This document shows, piece by piece, positions 44,516 to 53,492 of a stretch of 64,000 bases of DNA. Position numbers and translations under genes: made by a program. The notes beneath the pieces are model-generated. The model was not told where the DNA came from and made no database searches. It worked only from the letters and a program-made list of their open reading frames with translations. How positions within the stretch are numbered: position 1 is the first letter of the stretch; every line of letters starts with the position of its first letter. This DNA is from Gemmatimonadota bacterium (GTDB taxonomy: Bacteria > Gemmatimonadota > Gemmatimonadetes > Gemmatimonadales > Gemmatimonadaceae): assembly GCA_002737115.1 (NCBI GenBank), contig NSHR01000008.1, positions 1 to 64,000 on the forward strand, read 5' to 3'.

Positions 44516-44968
44516 CTACAACTCTTCGATGGACACGCCAAACTCGTCGACATGCTCCGCCAGGGCGCGCAGGGTACGCTCCGCGCCGGCGCCGTGCCCA
44601 CGCAGCGCCGCGAAGAAACGAACGACGGGATTGCCCACGCGACCGGACTCGGTGAGCGTGATGACGCTGTGCGCGACATCGCCTTCGATGCGCCATTCCC
44701 AGTGGAGCTGTCCCTTCGTGTCGTCGTTGGTCACCTGCACGACGATCGTCTGCGCGTCGCCGGCATCCTGCCGTTGGATGGTGCACGGCGACGGCGCCCA
44801 CTGTTCGTAGGCGGAGAGGTCCGTGAGCAGGGCGCGGACGTCATCCGCACCGCGCGGCAGGCGCATGCGACGCACCACGCGATACTCGGCCGGCGTGACG
44901 AGTCCGCCAACGACCAGCGCGATCAGACTCGCCGCGATCGCGGCCATAATGGCCAGAATCCAGTACAT
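44516..44968 (-). CDS. Membrane-anchored SRPBCC-family protein
   Basis: 150 residues. One N-terminal membrane segment (WILAIMAAIAASLIALVVGG) is followed by a START-like SRPBCC domain: VVRRMRLPRGADDVRALLTD, LSAYEQWAPSPC, GQLHWEWRIEGDVAHSVITL. The pattern 'V.......D......W.PW/PS' is that of polyketide-cyclase/dehydrase-like lipid- or hydrophobe-binding proteins. The function is unknown. It probably shares a transcript with the MFS gene. Confidence 0.8.
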   Translation of the reverse strand: MYWILAIMAAIAASLIALVVGGLVTPAEYRVVRRMRLPRGADDVRALLTDLSAYEQWAPSPCTIQRQDAGDAQTIVVQVTNDDTKGQLHWEWRIEGDVAHSVITLTESGRVGNPVVRFFAALRGHGAGAERTLRALAEHVDEFGVSIEEL

Positions 44969-45058
44969 GGCCGCCGGCGCTCAGCTCACACGCGGTGACT
45001 GATCGCGCACCACGTGGACGCGTCGTTTTGCTCAGGAGCCAACCGGTCGGGCAAGGGT

Positions 45059-45991
45059 TTACGCGCCGGTCGGTTCGGACAGGAGCGGCTCTGTGTCGGG
45101 CGGCATGGTGACGGCCATGCCCATCGCGTGATATCCCTTGTCGACATACACCGTGGATCCGGTGATCCCGCTGGCGAGCGTGCTGGAGAGAAACGCCGCG
45201 GTGTTGCCGACTTCGGTGGCGGTGAGCGTTTCGGCGAGCGGCGAGTTGGCGGCGCAGTACTTCACCATCTTGTCGATGATGCCGATCGCACTCGCCGCAC
45301 GCGACGCATACGGGCCGGCGCTGATCGTGTTCACCCGCAGGCCGTACTTGCGGCCCGCTTCGAACGACAGCACCCGCGTGTCGCTCTCGAGCGCGGCCTT
45401 CGCCGATGACATACCACCGCCGTAGCCGGGAATGGCGCGCTCACTGGCCATGTACGTGAGCGAGCAGACCGAGCCGCCCGGACGCATGAGCGGCGCGAGG
45501 CGCTGCACCATGGACACGAGTGAGTACGCGCTCGCGCTCGACGCCGCGAGATAGCCGGCGCGACTGACTTCGAGCAACGGCTTCTTCACTTCGGGGCCGT
45601 TGGCCAGTGAGTGGAAGACGATGTCGAGCGACTGGTCGCCGAAATCGGTGGCGATGCGTTGGGCGAGGCCGCCGATCGAGAAGTCGCCAACGTCCTTGTA
45701 GCGCTTCGATTCGCGCACGTCGGCGGGCGCATCGTCGAGGGCGTCGTAGACGGCGTCGAGGGGATAGATGCGCTCAAAGGTGAGCAACGAGCCATCGCTC
45801 AGGCGACGGGATTCATCCATCTTCCCGCGTTCGAGCAGGTTGAGGAAGATGTTGAGCGCCGGCGGCCACGTGGCGACACAGACCGAGGCACCGGCCTCAG
45901 CGAAGGCCTTTGCGACGGCGAACCCGAAGCCGCCGTCGTCGGCGACGCCAGCCACGAGGGCGCGCTTGCCGGAAAGATCGATGGGTAGCAT
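45059..45991 (-). CDS. fabI: Enoyl-[acyl-carrier-protein] reductase, plant/chlamydial-like type
   Basis: 310 residues. FabI reduces enoyl-ACP with NADH in the last step of each fatty-acid elongation cycle. The N-terminus ([20 protein letters not shown]) is the NADH site. [20 protein letters not shown] and [20 protein letters not shown] form the ~40-residue insertion found in plant and apicomplexan enzymes and absent from E. coli Fab[42 protein letters not shown] (catalytic Tyr and Lys) and [19 protein letters not shown] follow the plant sequences as I remember them nearly word for word. Likely the essential ENR; no other fab gene is adjacent. Confidence 0.95.
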   Translation of the reverse strand: MLPIDLSGKRALVAGVADDGGFGFAVAKAFAEAGASVCVATWPPALNIFLNLLERGKMDESRRLSDGSLLTFERIYPLDAVYDALDDAPADVRESKRYKDVGDFSIGGLAQRIATDFGDQSLDIVFHSLANGPEVKKPLLEVSRAGYLAASSASAYSLVSMVQRLAPLMRPGGSVCSLTYMASERAIPGYGGGMSSAKAALESDTRVLSFEAGRKYGLRVNTISAGPYASRAASAIGIIDKMVKYCAANSPLAETLTATEVGNTAAFLSSTLASGITGSTVYVDKGYHAMGMAVTMPPDTEPLLSEPTGA

Positions 45992-46030
45992 CTGGGCAAG
46001 ATAGCAGCGGGGGCGCTTGGCGAGGAGCGA

Positions 46031-47071
46031 CTACCGCGCCGCCCGGGTGAGGCGATCGCGGAGGCCGGCCCACTGGTCGTCGGCCGGAGGGCGTTCGATC
46101 ACGATGAGCGCCGCGCCGCCGGCGTCGGCGGCATGCAGTGCGGCGTACAGCGCGCGCGCGTAGGACGCTGGATCATCGGGCATGCGCACGATGGTTCCGT
46201 CCGGTACGGAAAGCGTGGTGGTTCGGAGGAGGGCCGTGACCGTGCCCGCGTGGTCGCCCCGTTCGGCCAGTGCGGCATCGATCTCCGGCTGCTGCGTGGC
46301 GTCGAAGAGCCAGACGTCGGCGCGAGGGGCGTAATGTCGATCGGTCATGCCGGGTGATCGCTGGGCCACCGCGCTCGCGTGGGGGGCGTCGTGAGACACG
46401 GTGGCGGTGGCCGTTCGCACGACCACGCCGGATCCACGCAGCGCGAGTTCAAGATCAGCGGCGGTAATCATGCCCGGCCGCAGGATCACCGCATCGGGGC
46501 CGCCGAGATCCACGACGGTGCTTTCAATGCCGACCGAACTGGGCCCGCCGTCGAGGATGAGCCCGACGCGGTCGCCGAGTGATGCCTGCACATGTTGGGC
46601 GGTGGTGGGACTGACCTGCGTGAAGCGGTTGGCACTGGGCGCCGCGATGGGCACGCCGGCGGCCCGGAGCAGGGCCAAGGCCACCGGATGGGCGGGTATG
46701 CGAACGGCGACGGCATCGAGCCCAGCGGTGGCCGCGTCGGGCACGTGCGCGGCCTTGGGGAGCACGAGGGTGAGCGGGCCCGGCCAGAAGGCGGTGGCGA
46801 GTCGGTCGGCGGCGGTCGGCCAGTGCCGGGTGAGCGCGCGGGCGGCGGCCACGTCGGGCACGTGCGCGATCACGGGATTCCAGGCGGGACGCCCCTTCGC
46901 CGCATAGATGGCGGCTACGGCGTCGGGGTCGAGCGCATTGGCCCCCAAACCGTACACGGTTTCCGTGGGAAACGCGACGAGGCCGCCGCGGCGCAGCAGG
47001 GCGGCGGCGTGCTCGACGACCACGGGATCGGGGTTGCTCGGGTCGAGCCTGAGAAGTGGAGCGTCGGCCAT
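46031..47071 (-). CDS. L-threonylcarbamoyladenylate synthase (Sua5/YwlC type)
   Basis: 346 residues, long form with a C-terminal Sua5 domain. It makes threonylcarbamoyl-AMP from threonine, bicarbonate and ATP for the t6A37 modification of ANN-decoding tRNAs. Core motifs: GGLVAFPTETVYGLGANALD, IYAAKGRPAWNPVIAHV, FWPGPLTLVL, PIAAPSANRFTQVSPTTAQH. The linker PGMTDRHYAPRADVWLF is the usual entry into the Sua5 domain (HYAP). The following gene (FabI) starts 39 bp downstream on the same strand. Confidence 0.94.
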   Translation of the reverse strand: MADAPLLRLDPSNPDPVVVEHAAALLRRGGLVAFPTETVYGLGANALDPDAVAAIYAAKGRPAWNPVIAHVPDVAAARALTRHWPTAADRLATAFWPGPLTLVLPKAAHVPDAATAGLDAVAVRIPAHPVALALLRAAGVPIAAPSANRFTQVSPTTAQHVQASLGDRVGLILDGGPSSVGIESTVVDLGGPDAVILRPGMITAADLELALRGSGVVVRTATATVSHDAPHASAVAQRSPGMTDRHYAPRADVWLFDATQQPEIDAALAERGDHAGTVTALLRTTTLSVPDGTIVRMPDDPASYARALYAALHAADAGGAALIVIERPPADDQWAGLRDRLTRAAR

Positions 47072-47125
47072 GCCGGAATCTATCGAGGGGCCCGGCGCGG
47101 CTTGGGCGGTCGCGCTGGGCCAGCG

Positions 47126-47938
47126 CTACTGCCGCGACTCGATCACGCCCTTGGCAATCCGGTCCACCAGCGCGGGCGACATCAGTTTCAGCATGCGACC
47201 GATCTTGCCACGCCAGGTCATGACGAGATCCCGATTGCGGTTGGCGACGGCGGCGAGAATGAGGCGACCGCACTGATCGGTCTCCATGGTTTCACCCTTC
47301 CGGCGCGTGTAGCCACGGTCGCCGAACGGCGTGCCATCGGGGGAGAGCGCCCGCTGATTGATCTCCGAGAACACGAACCCGGGATAGATCATGGTGACGG
47401 TCACGCCGGTGCCATCGAGCTCGATGCGGAGCGAATCGAAAAATCCCGCCATGGCGTGCTTGGTGGCGGCGTAGGCGGTGCGCTTGGGCACGCCGGTGAG
47501 CCCGGTGAGACTCGAAATGGCGACGAGGCGGCCCTTCGACCGCTTGAGATGCGGCAACGCATGCGCGGTGCACCACACGCTGCCGAGATAGTTCACCCGC
47601 ATCAGCGTGTCGAAGATCGTGAGATCGGTGACGTCCTCGAACCGCCCGCTCGAACCCATGCCGGCGTTGTTCACCAGCACGTCGAGCTGACCATAGTGGG
47701 CCACGGTGCGGTCCACGATGTCGGCGCACGATGCCTCAACAGCGACATCGCCGACCACGACCAGCGCCTCGGCGCCCAACGCCCGGCACTCGCTGGCCAC
47801 GGATTCCAGTCGCGTGCCATCGCGCGCGGCGAGCGCCACCCGCGCGCCGTCGGCGGCGAACTGTCGTGCCAACTCGGCCCCGATCCCGCTCGAGGCGCCG
47901 GTGATCAGCACCACCTGCCCCGCAAAGCGAGTGTTCAT
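47126..47938 (-). CDS. Short-chain dehydrogenase/reductase
   Basis: 270 residues from ATG 47938 (NTRFAGQVVLITGASSGIGA); an ATG at 47956 would overlap the DUF2007 gene by a few bases. The NAD(P) site is TGASSGIG, the NNAG motif is LVNNAGMGSS, the catalytic Ser is in AISSLTG and the YxxxK pair is in RTAYAATKHAM. The C-terminal part (MLKLMSPALVDRIAKGVIES) resembles DltE/YqjQ-like members that may act at membranes. The substrate is unknown. It is in the same direction as DUF2007 upstream and Sua5 downstream. Confidence 0.88.
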   Translation of the reverse strand: MNTRFAGQVVLITGASSGIGAELARQFAADGARVALAARDGTRLESVASECRALGAEALVVVGDVAVEASCADIVDRTVAHYGQLDVLVNNAGMGSSGRFEDVTDLTIFDTLMRVNYLGSVWCTAHALPHLKRSKGRLVAISSLTGLTGVPKRTAYAATKHAMAGFFDSLRIELDGTGVTVTMIYPGFVFSEINQRALSPDGTPFGDRGYTRRKGETMETDQCGRLILAAVANRNRDLVMTWRGKIGRMLKLMSPALVDRIAKGVIESRQ

Positions 47939-47948
47939 GGAGGCGTGT

Positions 47949-48209
47949 TCACGCATGGCCGGCCGCGTCGTCGGGGCCGAGCAGCTCGTCGATGAACGCG
48001 TCGCCTTCGAAGGGGGCATCGAGGATGCGCAGCGCGTGCGTGGCATCGCCCACCCGCACGGCGAGGCGAACGGGATAGAGGAGGTGCATGGAGGGCAGCA
48101 TGCCGCCGGCATCGTCGCGCAGTACCACGGCCGGAATGTGATGCGCTTCCAGCACGCTCCGCGCGACGAGTGCTTCCATCTCGTTGACGTACTCCCGAAT
48201 GACCATCAT
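47949..48209 (-). CDS. DUF2007 family protein (putative signal-transducing protein)
   Basis: 86 residues from ATG 48209, chosen because GGGAG lies 5 nt upstream; an ATG at 48221 is four codons earlier. VIREYVNEMEALVARSVLEA, HIPAVVLRDDAGGM and VRLAVRVGDATHALRILD are the DUF2007 pattern of a small ferredoxin-like (PII-resembling) alpha/beta domain. No partner is known. It overlaps or abuts the SDR gene, which suggests joint expression. Confidence 0.82.
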   Translation of the reverse strand: MMVIREYVNEMEALVARSVLEAHHIPAVVLRDDAGGMLPSMHLLYPVRLAVRVGDATHALRILDAPFEGDAFIDELLGPDDAAGHA

Positions 48210-48287
48210 GGCGGCTCCCATAGGGCGAACATATCGTGCACAGCGCGCCACCGTGAGGGTGACGGGTATACCGACTAGATTTCTGAC

Positions 48288-48875
48288 ATGGCGGCGACCT
48301 TCGGCATTTTCGTACTGGCAGAGCTTCCTGGCGAAGCAGGTGCCCTGGTGCGAGAAATTCAACAGCGTTTCGATCCGAAGCTGGCCCGGCTCACGCCTCC
48401 ACACGTGACGCTGGTCGGCTCGTCAGGCGTGGGCGCCATGCCCACCGATACCCCGGTGGCGCGCATTCGGGAGGCACTCGAGCCGATCGCGGCCAGCACG
48501 GCCCCGATGGAACTCGCGCTGGGGCTGCCGCACCGATTCATGCAGACGGACATTGTGTCGTTACCGCTGGACCATAACGGGCCGCTCCGGGCATTGCACG
48601 AGCGGCTCGCACGGAGCGGCCTGCCGTTCAAGCAGGCACGGTTCCGGTTCACGCCGCATTGCACACTGAGCTTCTACCCCATGCTCACGCCGGCGCGCGA
48701 ACGCGAGCTGCTGGCGATGCGCGTGAATGCGCCGGCGATCATCGAGCGGCTCCAGGTTTATCTCACCCGTGACCCGCAGCCGTCCAAGTTGTTGTTCGAG
48801 ATCGCGCTGACCGGCCAGCGTACGGTCAGCGCGTCTCCGGGCGCAACTTCTGGTACGTCGACATCGCGTGCTTGA
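48288..48875 (+). CDS. 2'-5' RNA ligase / 2H phosphoesterase family protein
   Basis: 195 residues. Two His-x-Thr motifs, HVTL (near residue 40) and HCTL (near 125), form the active site of 2H phosphodiesterases; the sequence around them (RLTPPHVTLVGSS and RFRFTPHCTLSFYP) fits the LigT/ThpR branch. Such enzymes act on cyclic or 2',5'-phosphodiesters of RNA or nucleotides. The tail after LLFEIALTGQ is low complexity and overlaps by 50 bp the 3' end of the convergent gene at 48826. Confidence 0.85.
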   Translation: MAATFGIFVLAELPGEAGALVREIQQRFDPKLARLTPPHVTLVGSSGVGAMPTDTPVARIREALEPIAASTAPMELALGLPHRFMQTDIVSLPLDHNGPLRALHERLARSGLPFKQARFRFTPHCTLSFYPMLTPARERELLAMRVNAPAIIERLQVYLTRDPQPSKLLFEIALTGQRTVSASPGATSGTSTSRA

Positions 48876-49374
48876 GGCCCAGTAGCGCGGAGGCTTCGAG
48901 TTCGTACTCGAGCTGCAGGTCGCCGAGCTTCTCGACATCGTGCTGGGTGAGCTGACGCGAGGCCTTCTCGGCAATGCTGTGGCGGCGGAGGTACTCACGA
49001 GCCGCCAGCCACATCGCGTTAGCCGCCTGCCGGACGCCCGCGTCGTCGCTGATCGTGGCCTTGGCGCAGGTCTTCTCGAAGTCGCGCACGCATTCGGCGA
49101 GCGCGAGATCGATGTTATCCACCATGGCCTGGGCTGCTCCGAGCTCGGACTTCGCGACCGAGAGCGCGTTGAGGCGGGCGAGTCGCTCATGCTGACGACA
49201 GGTCTCCGAGGCGGTGCGCGCGAGGGCGTCGCAACAGTAGAGCGGCCCCTGCTGATCAGCGGTCGGATCGTCGAGCATCATCGAGGAAGCAACTGCGCGG
49301 GAGGGAGACATGGTGGGGGCAAGAGTGACGAGCGGGTCGATCTGCCTGATAACCGGTTCGAACAGGCGTACCAT
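48826..49374 (-). CDS. Hypothetical helical protein, 182 residues
   Basis: Starts at ATG 49374 (VRLFEPVIRQIDPLVTLAPT); an internal ATG at 49311 is possible. Most of the protein is predicted helix (LNALSVAKSELGAAQAMVDN, AANAMWLAAREYLRRHSIAE, EKLGDLQLEYELEASALLGL), with four cysteines, two of them adjacent. I do not recognise the family. There is no signal or membrane segment. Its 3' end overlaps the 2H phosphoesterase gene, which is unusual enough to check both stops. Confidence 0.65.
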   Translation of the reverse strand: MVRLFEPVIRQIDPLVTLAPTMSPSRAVASSMMLDDPTADQQGPLYCCDALARTASETCRQHERLARLNALSVAKSELGAAQAMVDNIDLALAECVRDFEKTCAKATISDDAGVRQAANAMWLAAREYLRRHSIAEKASRQLTQHDVEKLGDLQLEYELEASALLGLKHAMSTYQKLRPETR

Positions 49375-49511
49375 GTGATCTAGCGAACGCACCCATACGG
49401 GTGGTAGTGGGTGCGCGAAGGACGGCACGTGTATCGACACAAGTCCGACCCGATCGTTCGGCGCAGGCGGTGCGCTGCGGGCATGACAGCCCCTCGCGAT
49501 TCGCGCGCGCG

Positions 49512-50702
49512 TTAGCTGGTGGTGGGGCGCCCGGGAGTGGAGCGCAGGCTGCCGGGCAGCGCGTTGAGCAGCGGCGAGAGATCGCTGGCGCGCTCGAGTG
49601 TGGTCACGAACGTCAGTCCGTCGAGCGAGACGACCAGCATGCCGGAAATCCCGTAGGCGACCACACAGCCGCCGTCGGCGTGAATCACGTTGCCGGAGGC
49701 ATCGACGCAGTGCACCTGGCCCATCACGCCGTTGCCGGTGTCGTCGAGATCCCGCACGCGTCGTAACGAGGCCCAGGTCCCGACGTCGTCCCATGCACAC
49801 GCCGTGGGGAGGACGACCACGTTGCGACTCCGCTCGAGCAACCCGCGGTCGATCGACACCGACGTGACCAGTTCGGCGAAGGCGCTCAGGTCGCCGGCAG
49901 CCAGTTTGGGGAGGCCGTGCTGCAGCTCACCGGTGTGCGCATGGAGCTCGTCGAGCACGACGCGGGCGCGCCACACGAAGATGCCGGTGTTCCAGAGGGC
50001 GCCCTGGTCGATGAGCGTATCGGCGAGCGCCGCCGTGGGTTTCTCCACGAAGTGCTCCACGCGACAGGCGCCGCCTTCCGCTCGCGAGACAAACGGATCG
50101 AACGGCACCCCGGGCTGCAGGTAGCCGAAGCCTGTCTCGCAGCGCGTTGGGGTGGCACCGAGGGCCACCAGCACGGGCTCGGACGACGCGATCGTGGCGG
50201 CGCGACGGAGCGCTTCACGCAAGACGTCGGGAAACCCGACGGCGAGGTCGGCGTGCAGCGCGCAGAAGACGGTGTCGGGACCGGCGCGCTTGGCGACTTC
50301 CTGCGCGCCCCAGGCGAGCGCGGCCGCCGTCCCAAGCGGACGCGGCTCGATGAGCATGTTGGCGCGCGGCACTTCGGGAATCGCGTCGTGCAGCGCCTCG
50401 GCGATGTCGGCGCTGGTCACCACCAGCACGCGTTCGGCCGGCACCAGCGGCGAGAGGCGTGCGATGGTGTCGGCGATCAGCGGGCGCTCGTTCACGAGGG
50501 CAAGGAGCTGCTTGGGGCGCCTGGGCGTACTGAGCGGCCAGAAGCGGGTGCCGATGCCGCCGGCGAAGACGACGGCCCAAAGCGCCGTGCTCGTGTCACG
50601 CAGGGGCTCGAGTTCGAAGTCCTCCATCGTGCCGGCAATCGGCGAGGGCTCGACGAGCACGGGGGACGCGACATGGGGAGCGACAGCGCGGGGCTCAGGC
50701 AT
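49512..50702 (-). CDS. Mannose-1-phosphate guanylyltransferase
   Basis: 396 residues from ATG 50702 (PEPRAVAPHVASPVLVEP); an ATG at 50627 (EDFELEPLRDT) is the other candidate. The nucleotidyltransferase signature is VVFAGGIGTRFWPLSTPRRP, then KQLL. Other conserved points are FVEKP, GALWNTGIFVWRA and ACAWDDVGTWASL. The enzyme makes GDP-mannose from GTP and mannose-1-phosphate for polysaccharides and glycoconjugates. The second (isomerase) domain of bifunctional forms is absent. It diverges from the DUF1835 gene with a 96-bp gap. Confidence 0.92.
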   Translation of the reverse strand: MPEPRAVAPHVASPVLVEPSPIAGTMEDFELEPLRDTSTALWAVVFAGGIGTRFWPLSTPRRPKQLLALVNERPLIADTIARLSPLVPAERVLVVTSADIAEALHDAIPEVPRANMLIEPRPLGTAAALAWGAQEVAKRAGPDTVFCALHADLAVGFPDVLREALRRAATIASSEPVLVALGATPTRCETGFGYLQPGVPFDPFVSRAEGGACRVEHFVEKPTAALADTLIDQGALWNTGIFVWRARVVLDELHAHTGELQHGLPKLAAGDLSAFAELVTSVSIDRGLLERSRNVVVLPTACAWDDVGTWASLRRVRDLDDTGNGVMGQVHCVDASGNVIHADGGCVVAYGISGMLVVSLDGLTFVTTLERASDLSPLLNALPGSLRSTPGRPTTS

Positions 50703-50798
50703 CGTGGCAGCGGAATGAAGAACACGAAGGGCAGACCGCAATACAAACGCCCGTGGCAACTGGCGCATCTGCTCGGCTACGGACAACATACTTGGGCG

Positions 50799-51830
50799 AT
50801 GCTCACCCTGCACCTTACGAACGGCGACTCGGCCGCCAGCGCGCTCGCGCGATCCGGCCTTCCCGGGGACATTGTCTCCTGGCGCGACGTGCTACACGAC
50901 GGTCCCGTACCGCCGGACAACGACCTGCGCGTTTTTCACCGCGTCCGCGCCGAATTTCTGGCAGGCCGTGGCTGGTCGAATCTGCTGGCGGCGATCACCG
51001 ACTTCGAGCAACGCGACGCGCGACTGGACGATGTGGGTGCCGGCGATGAAGTGGTGCTGTGGTTTGAGCCCGATCTGTACGATCAGCTGCAATTGATCCA
51101 GATTCTGGCACGCTTCGAACGGCGGGCCCCGAGCGAACGCCCACGGCTCACGATCGTGCCGGCCGATTGCTATCTCGGACTGTTGCTGCCGGAGAAATTC
51201 GCCCCGTTGTATGCGGCGCGTCGTGAGATCACGCCGGAGGATCTGGTGCACGGCCGTGTAACGTGGCGTGCGTTTACGTCGAGCACGCCGGACGAGTTGC
51301 TTGCGGTGACCAACCGGCTCGATCGCGAGGTCACGGCGCGCACGTACACCTCGGATGACCTCGTACGGTTGCCGCATCTGGTGGCCGCGTTGCGTCGACA
51401 GCTCGAGGAATATCCGGATGTCGACGCCGGTTTATCGCGCAGCGAGCGTCAATTGTGTGAAGCGCTGTCGCCGGGGGCGATCACGCTGGGCAAGTTGTTC
51501 GCGGCGCATCAGGTCATGGAGTCATGGGTGTGGCTTGGCGACGTGAGCTTCGCGTGGTATGCCGAGCGACTGAGTGATTGTGCCCATCCGATCGTGGTGC
51601 ATACCAACGGCTCGCGGGTGATTGCGCCGTTGCGCGCGACCGATGGCCGGGCGTTCTGGGAGCGCACCGTGCAACTCACGTCGTTCGGACAGGATGTGGT
51701 TCGCGCGCGCGCCGATGCGGTTCAGGCCAACGGAATCGACCGCTGGATCGGCGGCACGCACTGCATGAAGGCGCAGTACTGGCGTTGGGACGCGCGTACC
51801 CAGCGCACCGAACTCGTTCCCGGCACCTGA
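50799..51830 (+). CDS. DUF1835 domain protein
   Basis: 343 residues from ATG 50799, where the family sequence begins (LTLHLTNGDSAASALARSGL); the frame is open further upstream and an ATG at 50715 exists. GDIVSWRDVLHDGPVP is the DUF1835 core. The middle (GDEVVLWFEPDLYDQLQLIQ) continues the fold. The C-terminal half is helical and basic. No reaction is known. Its stop (TGA) shares a base with the start of the PLP decarboxylase gene (TGATG), so the two are likely coupled. Confidence 0.82.
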   Translation: MLTLHLTNGDSAASALARSGLPGDIVSWRDVLHDGPVPPDNDLRVFHRVRAEFLAGRGWSNLLAAITDFEQRDARLDDVGAGDEVVLWFEPDLYDQLQLIQILARFERRAPSERPRLTIVPADCYLGLLLPEKFAPLYAARREITPEDLVHGRVTWRAFTSSTPDELLAVTNRLDREVTARTYTSDDLVRLPHLVAALRRQLEEYPDVDAGLSRSERQLCEALSPGAITLGKLFAAHQVMESWVWLGDVSFAWYAERLSDCAHPIVVHTNGSRVIAPLRATDGRAFWERTVQLTSFGQDVVRARADAVQANGIDRWIGGTHCMKAQYWRWDARTQRTELVPGT

Positions 51831-53311
51831 TGGGGGCGCCCCGCGACAGCGACGCCGAGTTGCTGGCGATGCTCGAGGCCGACATGACGCTCGACGCGGC
51901 GCGGCCGATTCTGGAACTGGCGGCCGGCTACTTCGCCGACACGCGTCGGGGCGAAGGGCCGGTGTCGACCTGGCACAGCGCGCACGTGATTGCCGATCGC
52001 CTCGCGGGCCCGATGCCACGTGGCGCGCGCTCTCTCTCGGATGTGGCGCATCGTTTGTCGTCCCTGTTGCTGGAGGATGTGAACCGTTTAGCGCATCCGA
52101 TGTACATCGGGCATCAGGTGTCGGCCCCGCTGCCGGCGGCGGTGTGGACCGAGGCGTTGATCAGTGCCCTCAATCAATCGCAGGCCGTGCGCGAGATGTC
52201 GCCGTCGTTCACGCCGCTGGAGCATCAGGTGATCCGGTGGATGACCGACCTGGTGGGGTGGGATGAGCAGGCCGGCGGCACGATAACGTCGGGTGGCACC
52301 GAAGCGACGTTCGCGGCGCTGTTGGCCGCACGCAGTCGTGCGGTGCCCGATGTCTGGACGAACGGCCTTGGGGCCAACCCGCCGGTGGTGGTCTGCGGCG
52401 AGCATGCGCACTACGCCGTGTCGCGCGCCGCCGGCGAAATGGGGCTTGGGCTTTCGCGCGTGATCACGATCCCGTCGCGCGCCTTGTGTCTGGATACCGA
52501 CGCGCTGCGCGAGCGATTGACGGCTCTGCGCGCCACCGGCACGCGCGTGATGGCCGTGGTGGCGACCGCCGGCTGTACGGCCACCGGCAGCTTCGATGAC
52601 CTGGAGGCGGTGGCCGATCTCTGCGATGCGTTCGCCGACGATCACGGGCCGTTGTGGCTGCATGTCGATGCGGCGCACGGTGGTGCGGCGATGCTGTCGC
52701 CCACGCATCGACATCGCGTACGAGGGCTGGTACGGGCGCGATCGATGGCGTGGGATCCGCACAAGACGCTGCTGTTGCCATTGTCGGCGGGGATGGTGCT
52801 GGTGCGCCATCAGGACGATCTCACGCGCGCCTTCGCGCAGGAGGCGCCGTACTTGTTCGGCTCCGGCTCCGCCGCACAGATGTGGGATATGGGACCACGT
52901 TCGTTTCAGTGTTCCCGTCGCGCCGACGTGCTCAAGTTGTGGGTGGCGATCGAGCGGTACGGCTCCGATAATCTGGCGCGACTCTACGATCGCCTTTGCC
53001 GCATGGCGCAGACGCTGCACGGCTTGCTCAGCGCCCGCAGCGACTTCACGCCGCTGCACGAGCCGATGTCAAATATCCTCTGCTTCGCGTGGACGCCGCC
53101 GGGCGTCGCGGCGGCCGATCTGGACACGTTGACCACGGCGCTGCGCGAGCGATACAACCGCTCGGGCCGCGGCTGGATCACGGCGACCACGCTGGACGGT
53201 CGTCGGGTGCTGCGCATTACGGTGATGAACGCGCGCACCGATGAGACACACCTCGCCAAGCTGGTGGACGGACTCGTGGCTGAAGCCGCGCAGCTCCTGC
53301 ACACGCACTAG
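51830..53311 (+). CDS. PLP-dependent group II amino-acid decarboxylase family protein
   Basis: 493 residues from ATG 51830. TSGGTEATFAALLAARSRAV binds the phosphate, HVDAAHGGAAML carries the Asp that pairs with the pyridine nitrogen, and SMAWDPHKTLLLPLSAGMVL holds the Schiff-base Lys of the conserved DPHK. Layout and length match the glutamate/DOPA/tyrosine/diaminobutyrate decarboxylase family. The amino acid is not evident. Malic enzyme and a second member of this family follow on the same strand. Confidence 0.9.
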   Translation: MGAPRDSDAELLAMLEADMTLDAARPILELAAGYFADTRRGEGPVSTWHSAHVIADRLAGPMPRGARSLSDVAHRLSSLLLEDVNRLAHPMYIGHQVSAPLPAAVWTEALISALNQSQAVREMSPSFTPLEHQVIRWMTDLVGWDEQAGGTITSGGTEATFAALLAARSRAVPDVWTNGLGANPPVVVCGEHAHYAVSRAAGEMGLGLSRVITIPSRALCLDTDALRERLTALRATGTRVMAVVATAGCTATGSFDDLEAVADLCDAFADDHGPLWLHVDAAHGGAAMLSPTHRHRVRGLVRARSMAWDPHKTLLLPLSAGMVLVRHQDDLTRAFAQEAPYLFGSGSAAQMWDMGPRSFQCSRRADVLKLWVAIERYGSDNLARLYDRLCRMAQTLHGLLSARSDFTPLHEPMSNILCFAWTPPGVAAADLDTLTTALRERYNRSGRGWITATTLDGRRVLRITVMNARTDETHLAKLVDGLVAEAAQLLHTH

Positions 53312-53317
53312 CACAGG

Positions 53318-53340
53318 CCCTCGCGCGGCCCCTCGCGCGG
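53318..53340 (+). repeat. Two imperfectly spaced 11-bp direct repeats
   Basis: CCCTCGCGCGG occurs at 53318-53328 and 53330-53340, just after the decarboxylase stop. The flanking ACAGG and CCTGT could close a weak stem. A TATATT (53373-53378) ~35 bp further on is the most promoter-like sequence before malic enzyme, though no good -35 is visible. Confidence 0.5.
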
Positions 53341-53492
53341 CCCCTGTCGATGCAGTGGCGCGGAACCGTGTGTATATTGCGGACTTCCGCGTCGATCCCT
53401 TGGCGCGCACGATGCTAACCGTGATGGCCCGTCCACGCCCCGCTGCGCGTGGGGAGCCCATGCCGCACATAGATTCGCTCTCTGGAGATGCC

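Noticed and set aside
46592-47995. Plus-strand frame across Sua5 and the SDR
   Set aside because: Both minus-strand genes have complete family motifs; the plus frame runs through their gap without a start or ribosome site.
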